64,000 nucleotides of DNA, from the NCBI GenBank assembly GCA_019722365.1, contig JADFUC010000758.1, positions 1,116,001 through 1,180,000 of the forward strand, in the 5' to 3' direction. Every line of letters starts with the position of its first letter. Within the stretch, counting starts at the first letter, position 1. Below the pieces are notes generated by a model, which was not told the origin of the DNA, did no database searches, and worked only from the letters and a program-made list of their open reading frames with translations. The stretch comes from Lithospermum erythrorhizon (taxonomy: Eukaryota; Streptophyta; Magnoliopsida; Boraginales; Boraginaceae). A program made the position numbers and the translations under genes. Shown piece after piece: positions 34,941-45,374 of this stretch.

Positions 34941-37216
34941 AAATATTAGGATATTTTATTTCAGAAATTAAATTTTTAACATGTTAGTTTTTATACTTAA
35001 ATAAAAATATATTTATCTATAAACTATAGATGTAATAATTAATTAGAGTTGAATTCAATATATGAAAGGAAATTAAAAAAATCTTCACTATTTAATATTG
35101 ATTAGTAATTAGTAAATTAAATAAGAATATATTATCATAATAATAATTATATTAGGTTTCACTCTATGTGAAATATAATTCATCAATATTATGATCTAAA
35201 AAGTACATGCATGAATATGTATATTATAGGTATATAATTCACTTTATTGATGAACATTCGATATACAAATCGGTACTCTCTATCTATATTCAATGGCTTT
35301 ATATATTTTATATTAAAGTTGTTATTTATGTCAAAATTTTAAAAATTATATCATAATATTAATCACATATATTATCGAGGTTTAACTTTATTAAAAAAAT
35401 TATCACAAGATATAGTTTTTAAAAGATAATTAGATCCTTATTCGTATTGATTTTCAAGATAATTGATTTGGAGTATTTCTACATTCAACAAGGACATCTA
35501 TAATGTGGCCTTCGGATGTTTTACGTAGCCTAAATCGTTAATTTCATAAAATACTTACATTATTTAGTTTTGTATAAATATTATCGAGTCAATCATCAAT
35601 TAAAATATGTTAAATGAATATAAAATAAAATTGAATAGTGGAATTATGAATAATTTATACTACTAATCAATTGGTGTTGATGTTTTCGAACAATAAATAA
35701 AATCTCACCAAAGTATTTATTAAAAGAGAAAAGTGATATTTTATAACAATAAATAAAATTATATAATGTGCATTCTTTTATTAAACCTTAAAAATAAAGA
35801 ATAGTATGGTAACAAAACTTTTAAATATATTATTGAATTATATTATTAAAAAATTAAAAGTGATCATATAATAATGAACAAAATGAATTACGGAGTATAA
35901 TATAAATTAAAACTATAATTTATAAATTTACTTAAATAGTTAATTACTTTATTTATTATCCCATTTTAAATATTTGAAGCATAAATACTTACGCAATGAA
36001 CATACATTTTACTAGTATTAATAAGGTCATGTATTTTATTTATTTAAAACAATTGATTTTAATATGAATCTTTAATAATTTATATAAAGATCCAACCTCA
36101 AATATTATTCAAAATTGTTTAGAACTAATTTCTGTGAAATATTTTATCATCGTTTATCATCTAGCTTTAAGCATGTGAGAAATGATTTAAATGGTGGAAA
36201 AATTCCCGTGGTTTCATGAAGTCCCAAATAATTGGGCAGTTTGCAGTAAATAGTTTTGTCTGAATTCTGAAATATAGGTATATTGGCCTCATTCATCAGC
36301 ATGCGTTGCGGTCCAACACTCCAATAGTCAAATCGTCAAGGTCGCTATAATATATGTTGAATGTTGCATGTCGACCCCTCACCCCTAGTACTTACTTTAA
36401 AGAACTTCTTACCATAGTCCTGATAATATATCGCTTATTACGCCGTATTATTTTTAATTTTTAAATTAATTTTATAAAAATAAACAAAACAAATGACATA
36501 ATCGTAACAAATAATTGTCTAAGAAAATATAACAAACGGTTCAATTTATTTTTCAACTGCATCATTCTCATGCATCTCTTTAATTTAGAATCTACTTATG
36601 GTGAACATAATCTGTGAAAATAATATGCATTTTTATCTAGCAGTGTTACCGGATAATTTGTTCACTAGCTAGTAGCTAGAAGCTGTTTAAGTAAGCTTGT
36701 TGAACTAAAAAGTAAAAAACACCCTTTACGTGGAAATTTTTGCTCTTGATTTATATATAATATCTTTTAAAAAGCTTGTAGATGAACTAAGATGTGTTCT
36801 TGGACGTGGTCACCTTCTCCCTAATTTAAAAAAAAATAATACTCCGTATTATATTATTCATTTTTTACCAAATTGTAACTAGTTTTATTTTTTTAATCGT
36901 TTTTTTATTCCTTTTATATAAAAATCATAATTTCATCACGTCAATCACTCGAATCCGTATGAAGTTAATAAGATGCCTAGCTATTCCACATTATCGCCTT
37001 TGTTGTTCGCTTGCATCACCGCCTTGCATTAAACACCTTTGGCTTCATTAGTTGATTGATTAAACACTACATTCTTTATAATATACATAGTAACAAAATC
37101 TAGCATTCACTTCTGTTTTACGTAACAATCCCCATTTATAACCCCATTTAACTCCATTTTATTATTCAAAAACTCAAAACTGCCATAATTTTGTAACAAC
37201 ATTTTTTTCAATCTCA
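34941..37216. other. AT-rich gene-free region and DUF247 promoter
   Basis: No coding signal. Together with 32606-34683 it forms a 4.6 kb gene-poor block. The last few hundred bases should contain the promoter of the UPF0481 gene; CATTTATAACCCC near 37133 is a possible TATA-like site. Confidence 0.45.
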
Positions 37217-38875
37217 ATGGCCTCCAATAGCAACATGCCTGCAACAATTTCCCGTTTTGATGAAACCCAATGGGTAATTCAAATCCGAAAAACCATAGAT
37301 GAAGAGTTAGATGAAGATACTCAAATCCCTGTTTGTATATTCAATGTCCCAAAAACATTGTTGCTAAGTGACCCTGAGTCTTACACACCCCAACAAGTCC
37401 CAATAGGACCATACCATTATTGGCGTCAAGAAATGTACGAAATGGAGAGGTACAAACTTGCTGCTGCAAAGAGGATGCAAAAGGCCCTGGAAACTTGCAA
37501 GTTTGAAGACGTTGTCCAAGATTTAACAAAATACGAGCCGAGGATTCGATCCTGTTACCATAAGTACTTGACCTATAATGGCGAAACTATTGCCTGGATG
37601 ATGGCTGTGGACGCTTGTTTCTTGCTCGAGTTTCTTCAGATTTATTATGAGAGGCAGGGGAAGTTATTGCATAGGATTTCATCAAGAATGTCACATTTGG
37701 TTGATATTGCTGGAAGAAAATCAGCTCATAATGCTATTTTAAGAGACTTGGTGATGCTGGAGAATCAAATTCCATTGTTTATTCTCCGGAGAATGCTGGA
37801 AATAAAATTTGCATCTTTAGAAATGGCAGATAGTGTGATTTTTTCTATGCTGATGGGGTTTGCTAAAGCTATTGCTCCATTCAACAAAATGGAAGAGTTG
37901 TCAGAAAAAGAAGCAATGGAATCAACACATATTCTTGATTTTTTGTACCATTTAATGATGCCAAGAATTCAGAGGCGTCCATCAGAAATCTCTGAATTAA
38001 ATTCCCCTCATGTGGATGAAGAAGTGAATTTCAGAAGTCCAAGACCAATTAAGAGACTTCTTGATGAACTCTGGAAAATCATTTCCAAATTGAACAAGGG
38101 TCCAGTTGAACTTATGAAGAAAGTCCTGTTTTCCAAGGCTCTTGTATTTCTAACTAAATTGCCCTGGAAAATCATTTCCAATCTCCCTGGAATCAGAATC
38201 CTGAAAGGCCCTATGGATTCATTGTTTTCGGTGGGAAAAGAAAAGAGCGCGGAGAGTGAAAATTTGTCGAATAGTGACAGACCACCACTCATTGAGGAAA
38301 TTACTATTCCCTCTGTGACTGAACTGTCTAAAGCTTGTGTCAAATTTGAGCCTACAAATGGAGGCATCTTCAGCATCAGGTTTGATGAAAACTCGAGTAC
38401 TTTATACCTCCCTTCGATTAATCTAGATCAGAATACCGGGGTAGTTTTGAGAAACATAGTCGCGTATGAGGCGTGCAATGCAAGTGGACCGGTGTTGTTC
38501 ACTCGTTACACGGAGTTAATGAATGGTATTATCGATACTGAAGATGATGCGAGGATTTTGAGAGAGCAAGGGATCATTTTCAATCGATTAAAGACCGATG
38601 AAGATGTTGCCAATTTGTGGAATGGAATGAATAGGTGTGTGAGATTGACAAAGGCACCATACTTAGACAAGGTGATTGAAGATGTGAACAAGTATTACAA
38701 TAACATGTGGTATGTGAAATTTCGGAGATTCATGAAGGCATATGTTTTTGGTTCATGGCAATTTCTCACCTTGCTTGCTTGCATTATGTTGTTGTTATTG
38801 ATGGTTTTGCAATCATTTTGCTCCGTTTACAATTGTGAACGTTTCTTTGACTTTGATAATGATTCAGTAAAATGA
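37217..38875 (+). CDS. UPF0481/DUF247 membrane protein, copy 1
   Basis: Intronless, 552 residues from ATG 37217. Family motifs in order: FNVPKTLLLSDPESY (about 42-56), VPIGPYHYWRQEMYEMERYK (61-80), the central acidic VDACFLLEFL (131-140), LVMLENQIPLFILRRMLE (178-195), IPSVTELSKACVKFEP (mid C-terminal half), NIVAYEACNASGPV, TELMNGIIDTEDDARIL and a C-terminal hydrophobic anchor FLTLLACIMLLLLMVLQ (about 516-532). It is closest, by memory, to the Arabidopsis UPF0481 protein At3g02645 subgroup. The likely topology is one C-terminal membrane anchor with the rest soluble. Biochemical role unknown; some DUF247 genes act in grass self-incompatibility, but nothing here indicates that. Tandem with the next gene in the same orientation, 1.9 kb apart. 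Confidence 0.95.
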   Translation: MASNSNMPATISRFDETQWVIQIRKTIDEELDEDTQIPVCIFNVPKTLLLSDPESYTPQQVPIGPYHYWRQEMYEMERYKLAAAKRMQKALETCKFEDVVQDLTKYEPRIRSCYHKYLTYNGETIAWMMAVDACFLLEFLQIYYERQGKLLHRISSRMSHLVDIAGRKSAHNAILRDLVMLENQIPLFILRRMLEIKFASLEMADSVIFSMLMGFAKAIAPFNKMEELSEKEAMESTHILDFLYHLMMPRIQRRPSEISELNSPHVDEEVNFRSPRPIKRLLDELWKIISKLNKGPVELMKKVLFSKALVFLTKLPWKIISNLPGIRILKGPMDSLFSVGKEKSAESENLSNSDRPPLIEEITIPSVTELSKACVKFEPTNGGIFSIRFDENSSTLYLPSINLDQNTGVVLRNIVAYEACNASGPVLFTRYTELMNGIIDTEDDARILREQGIIFNRLKTDEDVANLWNGMNRCVRLTKAPYLDKVIEDVNKYYNNMWYVKFRRFMKAYVFGSWQFLTLLACIMLLLLMVLQSFCSVYNCERFFDFDNDSVK

Positions 38876-40778
38876 CTCAAGAATTCATGGTGATTGTTGA
38901 CTACTAAACTCTAATCAACAAGAAAGAGAGGTGATGAAGAGGGTTGCATCTTTCAGTTCATTTCTATTTGTAATGTATAATGTATATTTCAATTGTTGGC
39001 TTTTGTTATTTAATTTGTAACTAATTTTATCAAAAAATTGTAATGACTAATCTAATTTCCTATTAACAAGTGTTGCTGAATTGCTTCAATGAGGAGCTAG
39101 TCATCACTAAATTGTAGGATTTTTCTAATTTATGATACACATATGGTTTTGTTACTAAAGATTTGGAAAGTAATAGAGAGTAGTAGAATGGAGCTAATAA
39201 GTTCAGATAATCGAAGTCGATATTTGTAAGGGAAATGACATGCATATATATTATTGGTAACATAGGGTGATTGATGACCGAAATTTTGGCTTATTTCAAA
39301 TTTTTTTTGTATGCAAGAATCGCTTTTATGCGACCTCTTCATGACGAATGTTACCTCTCATAATATATCAAGCGATAATCATTAGCTTCTCCACGATCAC
39401 GCTCGGCCTGCGGTCCATTACGTCCTCGTTCGGTCCATTAACTCAATAAGTATTCGGTCGAACTGCGTTCCGATTTTGATAATCGGGCACAGGATGTGTT
39501 CTTTTTTTTTTTTGAACTAAAAAAGACCCAATGCACAAAATGTGCGTTAGGGTGGAAGCTTGTTTCACGGAAATAGAAGGCTGTCGATCGAAGTTCAAAT
39601 AGCCAAACCTTTATCTACATCCCATGTTCATTGTTTTTTCAATTCGATTACATATCATTTTTCTATGTATATTATTTGTAGTAGGGACTCATATTGTTGT
39701 TAATAGTTGTATTTTGTATCGCACGTGAAACATCAATTTTCATTATTTTAGGAAGGTTAACCAAAGTCATACATCAAATCCTGCGTGGCCAACGAAATTG
39801 GAAGCTTCAATTTTGTCTTGCAAGATGAGAAAAAGGTTGATCAATTGTCATTCGGAGCGGCTCAACGTCGATTTTAAAATTACTAAATCCCGGATTCAAA
39901 AATTTTATTAACTATTATATCCTTACTTATTTTTTATATGAATATTAGTATAAATCTTTTGTAATAGGAAAGATGTATATTTTCTATTTAGATATATTAT
40001 TTAAATTGATAATAACTTGAATAAAATAACTATTGAAAATTAATTATTCCTAAACTAAAACAAAAAATTCATTGAATTATGTCCAACAAACATGGAAAAT
40101 ATATTGAACAATTTTCACCGTAGCTTTCTTAAGGAACTTCTATGACAATAGCTTTCATAAATCTCCATGCCATCACAAAATGTTACTTTGGATGAATTCA
40201 TGAAAGCTTATAGATAAGTTTTCTGAATAATTTAAATTATTTTTCTTAAAAAATTAGGAATATGTAATTTTCAATAATGATTTTATTCAATTTGTTACTA
40301 ATTTAATTAGTGTGTGTATTTAAATAGAAATATACATGTTTTTATTATAAAGAGATTCATACCTAACATTTATATAAAAAGTAGTAGATATACCAGTCAA
40401 CCAAATCTTTGAGCACTCCAAGATTTAACAATTTCTGAGAGATCCGCATTTGGGTAATTTTGAAACCGGCTACTCAACACGCTTAATTTATACACTCTTA
40501 TTATACCGCCCATGTGATTAATTATTACAATTTGACAATCTATAAACATTTAAAATCAATTGCCATGTGATTAACTACACAAGTTGGTGATTACAAATTA
40601 CAATACTATATAAACCAATATTCTAATCAATAGATATAGTCCCAAATTATTTGTCCACACCACCTACAAATATACCATAGGTCCATAGCATCTTCAACAA
40701 ATTTTCAACATAGTTTCTTGCTCCATTATCATTCCTTAATTAATTTTTCGAATATTAGTTCAAGATCCGTCACTTCTA
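38876..40778. other. spacer between the two DUF247 genes
   Basis: Contains the 3' flank of copy 1 and the promoter of copy 2. No coding region or repeat that I can support. Confidence 0.5.
40606..40613 (+). promoter_or_regulatory. putative TATA box of DUF247 copy 2
   Basis: CTATATAAACC about 165 bases upstream of the ATG at 40779. Confidence 0.45.
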
Positions 40779-42476
40779 ATGAAGAAAACGTGGAGCATGC
40801 AATCCAACAATCCCCTATTCAACGAAACTCAATGGGTTATTACGATTCGGGAGACTCTGGAAAATGAGCATGAAGAATTTGATCAAACTCCTGTTAGTAT
40901 TTACACTGTCCCAAAAGCCCTGATGGCTAGTGATCCTGAGTCCTACCTACCCCAACATGTTCCGATTGGACCGTACCACTGCTTCCGTCAGGAAATGTAC
41001 GAGATGGAGAGGTACAAACTCGCAGCAACCAGAAGGATGCGGCAAGTTCACCTCTCCAACAACATCAGGATTGAAGATGTTGTCCAAAAAATGAACGATG
41101 AGTTCGAATCCAGGATTCGAGCATGTTACCATAAGTATCTTACTGTGAGTGGTGAAGTTCTCGCTTGGATCATGGTTGTGGACTCCTGTTTCTTGCTGGA
41201 GTTTCTACATATTTGTGTATCATCTCCTCCCAAAGATGGAAGGACATTGAATGAACCATCTAATACGCTGGTTAGAGATATTGTTGGAGGAAAGCTGGAA
41301 AAGAACACTATTACTAGAGATATTATGAAGCTTGAAAATCAAATTCCATTGTTTGTTTTGAGGAAGATGCTAGAAATCAAATTCGGGTCTGTTGAGGTAG
41401 CAGATGATGAGCTCTATATGATGTTGACAACCTTTTTGGAACAACTTTCTCCATTCAGAGATATTGGAAAATTGCCAGACAATCAGGCTATTACCAGTAC
41501 ACATATGTTAGGCTTTTTGTACCGTTTAGCCTTGCCAAGACCAAAGTTTCGTCCTGGGAAAGGAATGATTCGCGAAGAAAGCAAAGAGTCTCGGAGGAAT
41601 GATGTGGAAGAAGACGAAGAAAATCAGGGCTCCGAGAATCCAGGGTATTTCAGGATGGTTCTTGTTGAGTCCTGGAAAGTTGTGAAAAGATTAAATCATG
41701 GTCCTGTTAAGGTTGTGAAGAAGATAGTAACATCCAGAGGTGTTGTATTCATAACAAAATTGCCCTGGACGATTATGTCCAGCATTCCAGGCCTCAAGTT
41801 TTTCGCGGAGCCTGTGAGATCTGCTTTCGAGTCAGATGATGAGGCGAAATTGGGAGGTGAAGATGAAGATGGTCACAATGCTCCACTAGTTGAGGAAATT
41901 GAGATTCCATCTGTCAGACAGTTGTCCGAAGCTTATGTTAACTTCGCCCCGGTGCATCAGGGTGGAATCTCAGCAATCAAGTTTGATGTTAGTACACGAA
42001 CATTTTATCTCCCCGTGGTTTATCTAGACGAGAATTCAGATGCCATTATGAGAAATTTGGTGGCGTATGAGCAGTGTCACGCAACAGGTCCCGTGATTTT
42101 TACTCGATTTACTGAATTAATGAATGGCATTATCGATACAGAAGAGGATGCAAGGATTCTAAGAGAGAACGGGATTATCGTCAACCGTATGAAAACAGAT
42201 GAAGATGTTGTGAAGCTTTGGAATGGGATGAGTAGGTCGCTGAGATTGACAAAGTCGAAGATGTTGGATAAAATGATTGAAGATGTAAACAATTACTACA
42301 ACCAGAGATGGAAGGTTAAGCTCAAGAACTTCATGAAGAAGTATGTTTTCGGGTCATGGCAATTTCTAACATTTCTGGCCTGTGTTGTGGTCTTATTGTT
42401 GATGGGTCTTCAAGCATTTTGCTCAGTTTATAATTGTCATAGATTTTTCCCAATATCAAATGATCCAGAGCAGTAA
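40779..42476 (+). CDS. UPF0481/DUF247 membrane protein, copy 2
   Basis: Intronless, 565 residues from ATG 40779. It shares the layout of copy 1: YTVPKALMASDPESYLPQHV, VPIGPYHCFRQEMYEMERYK, VVDSCFLLEFLHI, DIMKLENQIPLFVLRKMLE, IPSVRQLSEAYVNFAP, NLVAYEQCHATGPV, TELMNGIIDTEEDARIL and the anchor FLTFLACVVVLLLMGLQAF near the C-terminus. Differences are concentrated in the variable middle: an acidic insert (NDVEEDEENQGSENPG) and FESDDEAKLGGEDED. Both copies end with CSVYNC followed by RFF, so the C-terminal tail beyond the anchor is conserved. An open full-length frame and preserved motifs suggest both are functional. Confidence 0.95.
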   Translation: MKKTWSMQSNNPLFNETQWVITIRETLENEHEEFDQTPVSIYTVPKALMASDPESYLPQHVPIGPYHCFRQEMYEMERYKLAATRRMRQVHLSNNIRIEDVVQKMNDEFESRIRACYHKYLTVSGEVLAWIMVVDSCFLLEFLHICVSSPPKDGRTLNEPSNTLVRDIVGGKLEKNTITRDIMKLENQIPLFVLRKMLEIKFGSVEVADDELYMMLTTFLEQLSPFRDIGKLPDNQAITSTHMLGFLYRLALPRPKFRPGKGMIREESKESRRNDVEEDEENQGSENPGYFRMVLVESWKVVKRLNHGPVKVVKKIVTSRGVVFITKLPWTIMSSIPGLKFFAEPVRSAFESDDEAKLGGEDEDGHNAPLVEEIEIPSVRQLSEAYVNFAPVHQGGISAIKFDVSTRTFYLPVVYLDENSDAIMRNLVAYEQCHATGPVIFTRFTELMNGIIDTEEDARILRENGIIVNRMKTDEDVVKLWNGMSRSLRLTKSKMLDKMIEDVNNYYNQRWKVKLKNFMKKYVFGSWQFLTFLACVVVLLLMGLQAFCSVYNCHRFFPISNDPEQ

Positions 42477-42908
42477 GTTCTGAATATGTATTACAGATAA
42501 AGTTCAACTTCCAATATATTATGTATTTGGTACTCAATATCTAGTTCAATTTTATTAAACTTCACCTTCCTTCAACTCTTCATGGATACAAACTATTACA
42601 AATGAATAAAATTGTATAAATTCTAATAAAAAAAGTCTGGGGTCCAACCTAAAAGGTTAGTACTTAGTAGTACAATTACCAGAAACAAATATTACAGAAA
42701 CAAATACCTGCCTTACAGGCCCCAAAAAAATAATGGAACTGCTATTCAAAACTTATTGTACATCCCCGCTGCATCAAGGCCTTGAAATAACCATTTCGAT
42801 TATTGCATTGTTGGGTATCAACAACAATGTAGTGTGATCTCCTCCACAGAACTGCGAACTTTGTAATGCCATAACGAAAATACTGGAAACTGCAAAGATC
42901 AGATTAGC
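42477..42908. other. convergent 3' flank
   Basis: Short space between the 3' ends of DUF247 copy 2 (plus) and the NDUFAF6-like gene (minus). Presumably both 3' UTRs. Nothing else seen. Confidence 0.5.
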
Positions 42909-43820
42909 TTAGTAGATTCCCCTCCATGAATGCCACTTTAACTTCAACTGGAACCACAAAGGAGGAATGCCCAGAACTCCCTTACTCAGCCTCGAATCAA
43001 ACACGTCGAACTGCACCCGATTTAAAGAGTCCAGAATAACCTGGGCCGGCACAGCTGGAAGGAGCACTGGATTAGCCTCAGAAGGCACACTTGCTGCCAA
43101 GTTTCGAGCTTTCTGCAGGTGTGCGTTAGCTACGGAAGCCATTTCAAAAACAGCATTGCAGAGGTTCTCTCGAGAATCTATGTGGATCTCGGATCTGCCA
43201 CCTGCTTTTACCAATAATCCTGATTTATCTGCCACTTTGGTAGGTATGTAGGAAGGGTGGCGATTGCGGCTCGCATGGTAAGGCAAAGCCTTGAGCAACA
43301 GGAGAATCCCACTAGCTTTACCAATATGGGATGCAGCATGATCTGCTGTGGTGGACCGAATTCCACCCGCTTGGAGTGTGGTGTACAGTATAGTCGATGC
43401 AGTTTCCTCAGCGTATCTTTCCAACTCCTCGATAGTTTCTGGTACCTCTGTCACATCTCTTTTTGCATCATTAATCCGAGCTTCTACAGATCTTTTAAGC
43501 CAGCTCTTGCTCATTTTATGTTCAGGAAGCACGGATGTAAGAGCCTGAGCCACAGGATGCTCTATTAACTTGTTGGAAAATATCTTGTCAACGGCATCTT
43601 TCCACCACAAAAGGCGCATCAGACCAATTTTAGGATCAGAAGCAACGTCCATTGCTCTAGCTGTCTCCACATTGAATGCACGAAGAGCAAATGCAGCTCT
43701 CCTCATGTCTGGAGGAAGTTCAAGAAGGCATAGATAGTGATGATAGTCGTAACTACGAACTTGATGAACACAGTAGGAGAAAGCAGAGCGAAGGCTGCCA
43801 TTTGCAGCAGCATTAGTCAT
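42909..43820 (-). CDS. NDUFAF6-like complex I assembly factor
   Basis: Uninterrupted frame of 303 residues from ATG 43820 (MTNAAANGSLRSAFSYCVHQ). It belongs to the squalene/phytoene synthase fold: SYDYHHYLCLLELPPDMR, FALRAFNVETARAMDVASDP, GLMRLLWWKDAVDKIF, HPVAQALTSVLPEH, LERYAEETASTILYTTLQ, ASHIGKASGILLLLKALPYH and IPPLWFQLKLKWHSW. The aspartate-rich catalytic motifs of true prenyl synthases are not present, as expected for NDUFAF6, a mitochondrial inner-membrane-associated factor needed for respiratory complex I assembly. The length matches the plant homologue. The minus-strand sequence CTCTCCAG just upstream of the ATG suggests a 5' UTR intron, with a possible leader exon near 44340-44400; this is inference. 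Confidence 0.93.
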   Translation of the reverse strand: MTNAAANGSLRSAFSYCVHQVRSYDYHHYLCLLELPPDMRRAAFALRAFNVETARAMDVASDPKIGLMRLLWWKDAVDKIFSNKLIEHPVAQALTSVLPEHKMSKSWLKRSVEARINDAKRDVTEVPETIEELERYAEETASTILYTTLQAGGIRSTTADHAASHIGKASGILLLLKALPYHASRNRHPSYIPTKVADKSGLLVKAGGRSEIHIDSRENLCNAVFEMASVANAHLQKARNLAASVPSEANPVLLPAVPAQVILDSLNRVQFDVFDSRLSKGVLGIPPLWFQLKLKWHSWRGIY

Positions 43821-44524
43821 TGAAACCCTGGAGAGTAGATAGCAGAGTTATATTTTTAAACATCAAAATGCTCTAAAGACCATAATCCAAATAAGCTCCT
43901 AAGAGTAATATATAATCGGCTTCGACATAGTGACTCCTTACTGTATAGAGAGTACCATGATGTTGGTAACAACAAATTTCAACCCTGAGCACATAAAAAT
44001 ACAGTCTTTATCCCATATTCATATACAACAATTATCATGTACTTCTACAACTCAATATCTAGAGTTCACATAATCCAAATAGTGTTTTCTTGGAATCTGC
44101 TTGATTGAAATATCACCATTGAACTTGATATAACACAACAAATTGTTCTCCAAATCATAAAAACAGAAACCATGTCTACAAACTGTTCGACAAAATGTGC
44201 CACTCAGTGCCTTTAATTAGATCTAGAAAGCTTAATCGACCTGAAATTATTCAAATGGGATCTTAAAAATTGAAATCAAAAGTTACTACAAAAACAAATC
44301 AAGCAACAAAGATTTATCATAATAAAGCATAATATAGACACACCTATTGCAAAAATGATGGGTTTGTCTCGATCTGGAGAGCTTCGTCTGGACGCGTGCT
44401 AGGTTCTAATTTTATCGAGGTAGCCAAACATTAATGACAATTTTGGTGCCTAATAAAAACTTTTTTAACTACTTTCACACTTGGAAGCACGCAAATAGTT
44501 ATTTTAGGTGTATCGCAGCTGAGT

Positions 44525-44526
<2 letters not shown>
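43821..44526. other. 5' region of the NDUFAF6-like gene
   Basis: Probably holds a 5' UTR intron and a leader exon (near 44340-44400) plus the promoter. No separate gene recognised. Confidence 0.4.

Positions 44527-44575
<49 letters not shown>
44527..44575. repeat. (AT)n microsatellite
   Basis: An uninterrupted AT run of about 49 bases. Likely length-polymorphic and assembly-sensitive. The frame across it encodes only Tyr-Ile repeats. Confidence 0.97.
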
Positions 44576-44578
<3 letters not shown>

Positions 44579-44869
44579 AGGAATCCGCCGCTACTATTCG
44601 AAATGCACTAACGATGCACTCAACTATTCCAATTAACTTCGATCACTCATGGCAAGCATTTCAACTATGTAAAATTATAAGGATTGGACATTTGACAACA
44701 TTATCACGGCAAATACCTGATCATTTAAAGCTACAAGAGTGATCATTTCAAGGCTAACCGGTAATCAATTGAAATACAAATTTAACAATCTCTGGATTGA
44801 AATCAACTTTGATCTCGAATTACAAGGGCCCCACTTTAATAAAAAGAAAAGAAAAGAAAATTGGGGCCA

Positions 44870-45300
44870 TTCGCCGCTTACCATGTTGCTTAGCTCTGTG
44901 CCCGCCACCGCAGCGGGTAGCACACGTGCGAGTCGGCTTTTTTTCACCTCATTTTTATTTTATTTTTTACACATTAATTAAGTTAAAAAAAATATACCAC
45001 TATTTTTTATTTTTTGAGCTCTATAAATAGAGCCTAGGTTTGTGTCATTTGGACACAAAAAAAACAAGTTTTTTTACATCCTTTTTTATTCTTCTTTTAA
45101 TCACATTTTTCTCTTGTGGTTTTCAAGAAACTCCATGGATCCTTCACAAAACTATAGTTTTGCAAATTATAAATTTCCTAACCAACCATCAGATCCTAAT
45201 AATATGGCTCTAAATCCAAATATGTAAATTACAACTTTCCTAACCAACCATTAGATCCTAATAATAACCAACCATCATATCCTAATATGCTATTCTAACC
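44870..45300 (+). repeat. dispersed repeat with promoter-like leader, copy 1
   Basis: Contains TCTATAAATAGAGCC (near 45022), a T-rich leader and an ATG at 45135 opening MDPSQNYSFANYKFPNQPSD. A related leader occurs at about 54150-54310, with shared blocks such as CTTCTTTTAATCA, CAAAACTATAGTTTT and CTTTCCTAACCAA. The peptide resembles the Asn/Pro/Phe-rich start I associate with Myb/SANT proteins of PIF/Harbinger transposons. That link is tentative. The frame stops at about 45225. Confidence 0.5.
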
Positions 45301-45374
45301 AACAATTACCACTCTCACGTGGGTATGGCCCTTTTTTCACTTCTTCCTTCTTTTTGGTGAATTATTCATCCGCT

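Noticed and set aside
38008..38376. 122-codon minus-strand frame
   Set aside because: Shadow within the DUF247 coding sequence.
44434..44742. Frame across the AT microsatellite
   Set aside because: It encodes a Tyr-Ile repeat generated by the (AT)n tract and lacks coding features on either side.
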